From contig NZ_CP053748.1 in assembly GCF_024400215.1 (NCBI RefSeq), positions 3,286,001 through 3,350,000 on the forward strand: 64,000 bases of DNA, given 5' to 3'. The stretch comes from Massilia sp. erpn (GTDB lineage Bacteria > Pseudomonadota > Gammaproteobacteria > Burkholderiales > Burkholderiaceae_D). Below, piece after piece: positions 58,079 to 64,000 of this stretch (the first letter of the stretch is position 1; every line of letters starts with the position of its first letter). The position numbers and the translations under genes are program-made. The notes beneath the pieces were generated by a model, which made no database searches, was not told where the DNA came from, and saw only the letters and a program-made list of their open reading frames with translations.

Positions 58079-58101
58079 TTTTGCGTTGGATCAAAGGTGG
58101 T

Positions 58102-59253
58102 TTAGCTGTCGGCGGCTAGACGGCCGAGGGCGGGGTCGTCGGTGAAGAAGCCGTCGAGGCCGAGCTTGAGATAGCGGCGCATCTCGGCGACCGAGCCGGC
58201 GGGGTTGCGGGCGTGCTCGCTGCCGCCGTCGCGGAAGTCGGCGGCGAGGAAGCGGTTTTCGGGACGGAAGGTCCAGGTTTCCACGCGCAATCCGGCGGCT
58301 TTGGCGTCGGCGCTCAGGGAGGTCGGTTCGGCCAGCTTGCCGTCGGCCTTGAGCGGGATCAGGGCGCGCGTCGGCGGGGCGAAGACGTCGGCGTAGGCGG
58401 CGATTTCGCGCAGCCCGGCGGGTGTGCCCATTTGCTCATACGTCAACGTGCCGCCGGATGCGGCGACATCGCTGGGCTTGCGCGGCCCGACGCCGACCAG
58501 CTGCATCAGGCGCAGGTTGGCGCGCCGGCCAAGTTTGTCGCGCACGTATTTCAGGTTCGCCACTTCAAACGACTGGATTTCCACCGGGTTGCGGCGCGTG
58601 TATTCGTGCTCGGCCAGGGTGGCGATGAAGCGGTCTTCCAATTTCAATCCAACGCTGGCGAAGTAGGTGGAGCTTTTCAGCTCGGGCACCAGTCCGATCA
58701 CGCGGCCGGCGATGGCCGCTTGCGCTGCCACAAAGTCGATCACTTCCTCAAAGCTCACCACCTGGAACATGCCGTCGAATTCGGCGCTGCCGGGACGCGA
58801 TTGCGGAATGCGTTCGATGGCGCGCAGTTTCTTCAGCTCGGCCAGGGTGAAGTCGTCGACGAACCAGCCTTCGTGGGTTTCGCCGTCGATGGTTTTCCTG
58901 GCGCGGCGGCTGGCGAATTCGGGACGCCGCGCGACGTCGGTGGTTTCGCTCAGATTGGCTTCGTGGCGCGCCACCAGCACGCCGTCCTTGGTGCAGACCA
59001 GATCCGGTTCGATGTAGTCGGCGCCGTCGGCGATGGCTTTGGCGTAGGCGGCCAGGGTGTGTTCGGGACGCAGGGCGCTGGCGCCGCGGTGGGCGAAGAC
59101 CAGCGGCCGCGCGGCGCCGCTTGGCGCGGCCAGCAGCGGCGATGCAGCAAACGGCGAGGCGGCGAGGGCGCCGCCCACGGCCGCCGCCGCCGTGATGAAG
59201 CCACGGCGCGACAGCACGCGGCCTGTGCCGCCGGAGGCGAACAGGCCGTTCAT
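58102..59253 (-). CDS. Tat-exported glycerophosphodiester phosphodiesterase
   Basis: Hydrolyses glycerophosphodiesters to glycerol-3-phosphate and an alcohol. The 383-residue protein begins with a Tat signal: SRRGFITAAAAVGG near 15-28, followed by an Ala-rich hydrophobic region to about 42. GDPD motifs: FAHRGASALRPEHTLAAY (catalytic His, Arg, Glu), GADYIEPDLVCTKDGVLVARHE (metal-binding Glu and Asp). Its ATG overlaps the stop of the TonB receptor gene by one base (TGATG), so it is translationally coupled to that outer-membrane receptor. This suggests uptake of phosphodiester compounds followed by periplasmic hydrolysis. Confidence 0.93.
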   Translation of the reverse strand: MNGLFASGGTGRVLSRRGFITAAAAVGGALAASPFAASPLLAAPSGAARPLVFAHRGASALRPEHTLAAYAKAIADGADYIEPDLVCTKDGVLVARHEANLSETTDVARRPEFASRRARKTIDGETHEGWFVDDFTLAELKKLRAIERIPQSRPGSAEFDGMFQVVSFEEVIDFVAAQAAIAGRVIGLVPELKSSTYFASVGLKLEDRFIATLAEHEYTRRNPVEIQSFEVANLKYVRDKLGRRANLRLMQLVGVGPRKPSDVAASGGTLTYEQMGTPAGLREIAAYADVFAPPTRALIPLKADGKLAEPTSLSADAKAAGLRVETWTFRPENRFLAADFRDGGSEHARNPAGSVAEMRRYLKLGLDGFFTDDPALGRLAADS

Positions 59254-61655
59254 CAGAAGTCCGCCATCAGGGTCAGGAAGCCCTGGCGCGGGGCGATGGG
59301 GAAGGTGTTGTAGGTCTTGTCGGCCGCACCCACCACCACGTTCTGGCTGCCGCGGCGGTCGGCCAGGTTGCTGACGTTGAGGCGGTAGCGCGCGTTCTTC
59401 AGCCAGCCGCCGTTCATGAAGGGCAGCTTGCCCGACACGCCAAGGCTCATCAGGAAGTAGCTCGGCACGCTGAGGTCATTGGTGTAGGTGGCGTAGCGCT
59501 TGCCCACGTAGTCGCCGATCAGCTGGAACTCGGTGTCGGCCACATTGACGGTGGCGACGAATTTGTTCATCCATTCCGGGCTGCCCGGCACTTTCTTGCC
59601 GGAGGTCGGCACCAGCGATGCGCCGTTGTTGTAGTTGTCCTCGTACTTGGAGCGGTTGTAGGACAGGGCGTTGTAGAAGCTGAACTGGCGGCCGAAGTGG
59701 AAGGTGCCGGACAGGTCGACGCCATCGGTGCGCACATTGCCGACGTTGGCCAGCACCGGATTGCCGCCGATGATGGCGGAGATCACCGGCGTCGGACTGA
59801 TTTGCAGCAGGCGGTCCTTGAAGCTGACGTGGTAGAAGTTGACCTGGCCGTCGAAGGCTTGCAGCGGTCCCCAATTCAGCTGGCGGCTGGTGCGCAGGCC
59901 GGTTTCGAAGGTGACCGAGGTTTCCGGCTTGGCGCTCTGCTTGAACAGGTCGAAGGCGGACTGGCTCGCCAGGCTCCATGGCGAAGCGCCGCCGCCGCCG
60001 TAGGTCACGAACTGGCGCATATTCTTTTGCAGGTTGACGAAGACCTGGTCTTGCGGCGTCACGTCCCAGCGCGCGCCGATCTGCGGCAGGAACCATTTCT
60101 TGGTGTCGATCCCGCCCACCGGCAGGGCGGTCGAGCCGCCGGCAATCGCGCCTTTGAGCGGCTGTACCGGGAAATCGCCCTTGGCGAACTGCAGGCTCGA
60201 TTTGAAGCCGGCCAGCAGCGAGATGTCAGGATGCACGCGCCACTCGTCCTGCGCATGCAGCTGCACCACGGTGTTGCGGATTTCGCTGCCGTACTGCGTG
60301 ATCAGCGGATTGGATGGACGGTCATACGGGCTGCTTGGATTGTTCACGTCCAGCGCATACCAGCGGCGGTAGGCTTCCGATTCATTGCGCTCGACCCAGA
60401 CGCCGGCCTGCAGCTTGTGATCGCCGATCTCGGTGCGCAGCGTGGACAGCAGGCCGCCGCGCTTGATCTTGTATTCGGTGGTGCGGGTGGCGTAGCCGGA
60501 ATTGCCGAACACCTGCTTCAGGTTCTGGTTCGGATAGTAGACCGCGAACAGCGCCGGCAGGCCGGCCACGCCGATCGGACCGGCCACCACGCCCACGCCG
60601 TCATCGTAGTGGTAGTAGACCTGGTTCGACCAGCTGGTGTTGTCGTTCAGGTGCCAGTCGTATTTGGCATAGGCCAGGTAGTCCTTGCGCTGCGCGTCGC
60701 TGTAGTAGTTGCGGTAGTTATTGCCTTCAGCCGCGGGCGTGGCGCCGGTGGGCGACAGGTAGGACAGGGCGGCGTTGAAGTCCGGGTACAGGAAGGGACG
60801 GGTGTAAGGCGCACTGGTTTCGCCGGCCACGTGCACCGTGCTGTCCTCGTTCGGCTCAATCTTGTCGTTGTAGTTGAAGTAGAGCGTCAGCTTGCCCTTG
60901 CTGTTCAGGTTCACATACTTGGCGTTGATCTGGTCGCCGCCCTGGCGGCCCTTGAAGTCCCAGGCGCGCGCTTCGTGGTGCAGGGCCGAGATATAGGCGC
61001 TGTTGCCGTCGCCGAAGCTGCCGGTGTCGTAGCGCACAAAGGTGCGCGAGGTGCGGTGGCTGCCCACCGTCTGCTGCGCCGAGAAGCCCTGCTTGCTCGA
61101 TGGGTCGCTGCTGAAGGTTTCGATGGTGCCGCCCAGATTGCTGGTCGAGGCGGTCGCCAGGTCGCCCGCGCCGGACGAGAGGATCACGCTGCGCACGTTC
61201 TCGCTGGTGACGGCGCGCTGCGGCGACAGGCCGTTGTAGTTGCCGTACTGCTGGTCGCCCAGCGGCACGCCGTCCATGGTATAGCCCAGCTGCTGGCCGC
61301 TGAAGCCGTGGATGAAGAGCGAGAGGTTCTGCTCATTATTGCCCCATGGGTCGGCGGTCTGGAAGCTCACGCCGGGCAGGGTTTGCAAGGCCTTCAGCGG
61401 ATTGGTGCCGGGCAGGATTTTCTGGATCTCGTCGCGCTTCAGGTCGACCGAGGAGCGGGTCTTGCGCGACACCACTTCCACCGAAGCGATCGGGCCGGCC
61501 GCGGCGGCGGCGTGCTCGCTGCCGCTCGCGTTCATGTTCGCATCGGCGTTCGCCGCCATCTCGGCCACCGCTGCCGCCACGTTCTCCGCCATCGCCAGCG
61601 GAGCCAGGGTCATCGCCGCGCATGCGGCAACGGCCGCCTTGAAATGCTTGTTCAT
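59253..61655 (-). CDS. TonB-dependent receptor coupled to GDPD
   Basis: Outer-membrane receptor of 800 residues. The signal peptide is about 1-24 (HFKAAVAACAAMTLAPLAMA). A low-complexity Ala/Asn/Glu stretch precedes the plug (about 65-200; RDEIQKILPGTNPLKALQTL, FIHGFSGQQLGYTMDGVPLG). The barrel ends GFLTLMADF with a terminal Phe. I chose ATG 61655, where the signal peptide begins. It is translationally coupled to the GDPD gene, so a glycerophosphodiester-type substrate is likely but inferred. No Fur box is evident upstream. Confidence 0.9.
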   Translation of the reverse strand: MNKHFKAAVAACAAMTLAPLAMAENVAAAVAEMAANADANMNASGSEHAAAAAGPIASVEVVSRKTRSSVDLKRDEIQKILPGTNPLKALQTLPGVSFQTADPWGNNEQNLSLFIHGFSGQQLGYTMDGVPLGDQQYGNYNGLSPQRAVTSENVRSVILSSGAGDLATASTSNLGGTIETFSSDPSSKQGFSAQQTVGSHRTSRTFVRYDTGSFGDGNSAYISALHHEARAWDFKGRQGGDQINAKYVNLNSKGKLTLYFNYNDKIEPNEDSTVHVAGETSAPYTRPFLYPDFNAALSYLSPTGATPAAEGNNYRNYYSDAQRKDYLAYAKYDWHLNDNTSWSNQVYYHYDDGVGVVAGPIGVAGLPALFAVYYPNQNLKQVFGNSGYATRTTEYKIKRGGLLSTLRTEIGDHKLQAGVWVERNESEAYRRWYALDVNNPSSPYDRPSNPLITQYGSEIRNTVVQLHAQDEWRVHPDISLLAGFKSSLQFAKGDFPVQPLKGAIAGGSTALPVGGIDTKKWFLPQIGARWDVTPQDQVFVNLQKNMRQFVTYGGGGASPWSLASQSAFDLFKQSAKPETSVTFETGLRTSRQLNWGPLQAFDGQVNFYHVSFKDRLLQISPTPVISAIIGGNPVLANVGNVRTDGVDLSGTFHFGRQFSFYNALSYNRSKYEDNYNNGASLVPTSGKKVPGSPEWMNKFVATVNVADTEFQLIGDYVGKRYATYTNDLSVPSYFLMSLGVSGKLPFMNGGWLKNARYRLNVSNLADRRGSQNVVVGAADKTYNTFPIAPRQGFLTLMADF

Positions 61656-61935
61656 TGTTCTTGCCTGTCGTCGTGTTAGAGGGAATTGCAACGACGCGCA
61701 GGGTAACGGCCAGTTATTACAGCGTGATGACGCGGTGGTTTTTTGCCGGGCCGGCCAGCTTAAGAATTTGTGAAAACTGGCGCGTTTATACAAGCCGCTG
61801 CTGCACTGCGGGAATGACAATAAGACAACTAAAACGGCGGAAGAAAGAGTAGGTCAGCGCTTTAAGCAAGCCTGCGCCAAGCCGTAACTTTGTCATAAAC
61901 AGGGTGCGTCAAGTCCTCAGCCAGGAGTACAAAAA

Positions 61936-62652
61936 ATGTTTCATCTCAACCTAAGCGGGCGCAGTCTCGCCTTCAAGCTGGTCGGCCCCGCCGACCCGTA
62001 CTACGACCAGGCGGTGCGCCTGGCGCAACATGTGTACCAGCAGTGCTATAGCGCGCGCATCGCGCCGCGTCCGCACCGCTTTGTCGTATGCATTGACGTC
62101 GGCAAGAGCCAGGCGCTGGCCTGCGCCGGCCTGACCTTCGCCGGCAACGGCACGCTGTTCTCTGAGCAGTATCTGGAGCAGCCGCTGACACAAATACTGG
62201 CCGATATCTTCCAGCGCGACGTGGCGCGGCGTGATGTGGCCGAAGTCTCGGCCCTGGCCACGCTGGAACCGAGCATCGGCACGGAGCTGATGCGCGCCAT
62301 GGCGCTGATCTGCTGGTATCTCGGCCTGCGCGGCGTGCTGTGTACCGCCACCACCAAGCTGCGCCGCTCCTTCCAGTATATGAAGCTGCCGTTCCAGGAA
62401 GTGGCGGTGGCCGACGTCAACCGCCTGGACAAGGTGGAGGGCGTGGACTGGGGCACCTACTACGACACGCGTCCCGTCACGGGCCTGGTGCGCCTGGATG
62501 CGCTGGGCAGCTTCTTCGACACCGTCAGCTGCCGTTACAACCAGCAGCTGCTGGAGATGGAAGCGCCGGAGGAGCTGGAGGATATGGGCAGCATCGCGCG
62601 CGGCCTGCCGCATCTGGTGGCGGCGCGGCAGCGGAGCGGGGTGGCGCTATGA
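61936..62652 (+). CDS. Thermostable-hemolysin-family protein (possible N-acyl transferase)
   Basis: Protein of 238 residues that matches the thermostable hemolysin family (PF12261): CIDVGKSQALACAGLTFAG, LFSEQYLEQPLTQIL and VAEVSALATLEP, LICWYLGLRGVLCTATTKLRRSFQYMKLPF, WGTYYDTRPVTGLV. No signal peptide is present, unlike a secreted toxin. The strand order (a LxGLxF-like strand, an E-x-S-x-L-A motif, then a G-V-x-C-T-A-T strand and MKLPF) reminds me of LuxI-type and FeeM-type acyl transferases, so an N-acyl transferase role is possible. RBS AGGAG is eight bases before the ATG. It overlaps the AMP-ligase gene by four bases. Confidence 0.82.
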   Translation: MFHLNLSGRSLAFKLVGPADPYYDQAVRLAQHVYQQCYSARIAPRPHRFVVCIDVGKSQALACAGLTFAGNGTLFSEQYLEQPLTQILADIFQRDVARRDVAEVSALATLEPSIGTELMRAMALICWYLGLRGVLCTATTKLRRSFQYMKLPFQEVAVADVNRLDKVEGVDWGTYYDTRPVTGLVRLDALGSFFDTVSCRYNQQLLEMEAPEELEDMGSIARGLPHLVAARQRSGVAL

Positions 62653-64000
62653 GCCATTTCATCGACGCCATCCTCGCCACGCTGCAGCGGGTGCCGCAGG
62701 CGCCGGCCATCGTCCAGCTGGGCGGCGCGGGCACGGCGCAGTACACCGTCAGCTATGGCGCCCTGGACCATGCCTGCCGCGCCATCCAGCGCGCACTGGG
62801 CGGCAAGCATGCGCCGGGCGCCACCCTCGGCCTGGTGGCCGCCAACTCGGTGCGCTGGATCGAAGCTGATCTGGCCCTGCTGCTGGGCGGCTATGTGGAA
62901 GTGCCGGTGCCGCTGGCCTTCTCGGCCGAGCAGGCGGCGCATCTGCTGTCGGCCTGCAGCGCCGTGCTTACCGACGAGGAAGGCCAGCGCCGTTTCGACG
63001 CCTGGCGCGCGGTGGCGCCGCAAGCCTTTGCCGCCATTCCCTGCCTGCGCATCGACCAGCTGCTGGGGGCCTCGGGCGCGCCGCTGCGCCGCCTGTCGCG
63101 CGAGGACCGCGTGTGCAAGGTGATCCACACCTCAGGCACTACCAGCAAGCCGAAGGGCGTGCGCATCCGCGAACATGGGCTGGACGCCTTGCTTGCATCG
63201 CTGTGGCAGCGCGCCAAGCAGGGCGACTACACGCGCTACCTGAACCTGGTGCCATTCAGCCTGCTGATCGAACAAGTCACGGCGCTGTACATGCCCTTCA
63301 TGGCGGGCGGCTGCGTGGTGCTGCCGCCGGTGGGCGAGGCGCCGCTCGGCGACCCGGGCGCCGTCGCGGCCGACAAGCTGGCCCTGATGCAGCGCGCCGC
63401 GCCCAGCGCCATGACCTTGCCGCCTTCGCTGGTGGAAGCCCTGGCCGCCGCTGCCGACCGCGTTGTGGCCGATGCCATGGCCCATGCCGGCGTCGATGCC
63501 GCGCTGGCCGAAGCGGAGGCCGCGCCGCCGCAGCAGGCAGCGCTGGCCGCCGCCGCCGTGGCGGCATGCCGCGGCGAGCATCTGTGCCGCGCCCTGTTCG
63601 GCCGCGCCACGCCGCCCCTGATCGCGGCCGGCGGCGCGCCGGTGGCGGCGGCCACCATCAAGCGCCTGGCGCGCCACGGCATACCGGTGCTGCAGGGATA
63701 TGGCCTGAGCGAGAACAGTTCCGTGGTGTCCTGGAATACGCCGCGCGAGAACCGCATCGGCACGGTGGGCAAGCCGCTCTCCCATGTGGAGTGCCGCCTC
63801 GGTTCGGACGGCGAACTGGCCATCCGCAGCGCTTCGCTGTTTGCCGGCTATAGCGGCAGCGATCCCAGCGCCTGCCACACCGATGCCGACGGCTGGCTGT
63901 GGACCGGCGACCTGGCCAGCATCGACGCGGACGGCTACATCAGCATCGTCGGCCGCAAGAAGAACCTGATCATCACCGCCCATGGCCGCAATGTGTCGCC
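62649..64000 (+). CDS. AMP-binding acyl-adenylating enzyme (partial, runs off the right edge)
   Basis: Adenylate-forming enzyme, 450 codons visible with no stop before the end. The P-loop HTSGTTSKPKGV near residues 159-170, GYGLSEN near 354-360 and GDLASIDADGYISIVGRKK with the conserved Asp and Lys-rich hinge near 418-440 are all present. It probably activates a fatty or aryl acid as acyl-AMP or acyl-CoA. Its ATG overlaps the upstream stop (ATGA). Likely supplies the acyl donor for the thermostable-hemolysin-family partner, which is inference. C-terminal lid domain is outside the window. Confidence 0.9.
   Translation, partial: MSHFIDAILATLQRVPQAPAIVQLGGAGTAQYTVSYGALDHACRAIQRALGGKHAPGATLGLVAANSVRWIEADLALLLGGYVEVPVPLAFSAEQAAHLLSACSAVLTDEEGQRRFDAWRAVAPQAFAAIPCLRIDQLLGASGAPLRRLSREDRVCKVIHTSGTTSKPKGVRIREHGLDALLASLWQRAKQGDYTRYLNLVPFSLLIEQVTALYMPFMAGGCVVLPPVGEAPLGDPGAVAADKLALMQRAAPSAMTLPPSLVEALAAAADRVVADAMAHAGVDAALAEAEAAPPQQAALAAAAVAACRGEHLCRALFGRATPPLIAAGGAPVAAATIKRLARHGIPVLQGYGLSENSSVVSWNTPRENRIGTVGKPLSHVECRLGSDGELAIRSASLFAGYSGSDPSACHTDADGWLWTGDLASIDADGYISIVGRKKNLIITAHGRNVS

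Noticed and set aside
61888..61905. Pho box upstream of the thermostable-hemolysin-family gene or the GDPD-linked receptor
   Set aside because: Only one TTGTCAT half is visible; the second 7-bp repeat at 11-bp spacing is missing.

Overview
The window is 64 kb of high-GC, densely coded chromosomal DNA. It most resembles an Oxalobacteraceae betaproteobacterium (Massilia, Duganella or Janthinobacterium type). That placement is an inference from pgi diverging from an Entner-Doudoroff edd-eda operon, an ImuA/ImuB/DnaE2 mutasome, the pyrG-kdsA-eno-ftsB order, many TonB-dependent receptors and a PHB-depolymerase-family esterase. I saw no rRNA, tRNA, insertion sequence, prophage or CRISPR array.

Layout. 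0-3.5 kb: 5' part of pgi (minus strand) diverging from edd-eda, with two HexR-like sites between them. 3.5-4.3 kb: a small unknown gene and a large inverted repeat. 4.3-6.8 kb: an overlapping minus-strand operon (receiver, CheC-type phosphatase, diguanylate cyclase, reductase-like protein). 7-14 kb: housekeeping genes rpiA, a lipoprotein, yggX, argA and hrpA. 14-17.2 kb: PRC-barrel protein, esterase, ion antiporter. 17.3-19.4 kb: imuA-imuB behind a near-consensus LexA box. 19.4-27 kb: M61 peptidase, then Hsp20, DegP/HtrA and a two-component system, then a CoaD-like/HD-domain fusion. 27-36.4 kb: two TonB receptors, a LytS/LytR-type pair, a chemoreceptor and a Sel1-repeat lipoprotein. 36.4-43.4 kb: cyclic-nucleotide phosphodiesterase, a toxin-antitoxin pair, a third TonB receptor, a PhzF-family protein and a small DUF2335-type unit. 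43.4-49.7 kb: dnaE2 behind a second LexA box, a lipoprotein, an acetyltransferase, a Tat-exported deacetylase and a second PRC-barrel protein. 49.9-54.3 kb: pyrG-kdsA, eno, ftsB. 54.4-58 kb: a Fur-box-preceded heme receptor plus a HemS-family protein that carries a signal peptide. 58-61.7 kb: a TonB receptor coupled to a Tat-exported glycerophosphodiesterase. 61.9-64 kb: a thermostable-hemolysin-family gene coupled to an acyl-adenylating enzyme that runs off the end.

How parts work together. imuA-imuB and dnaE2 lie 24 kb apart but share LexA boxes, so they look like one split SOS mutasome. Hsp20 (sigma-32-like promoter), DegP and the adjacent two-component system form a protein-quality-control neighbourhood. 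Two receptors carry heme-receptor-like motifs near Fur-like sites. The 54.5-58 kb pair is the most unusual item: HemS/HmuS proteins are normally cytoplasmic, but this one starts with an apparent Sec signal and no heme ABC transporter genes are adjacent. That cassette is bracketed by two of three copies of a paired, palindromic BIME-like repeat.
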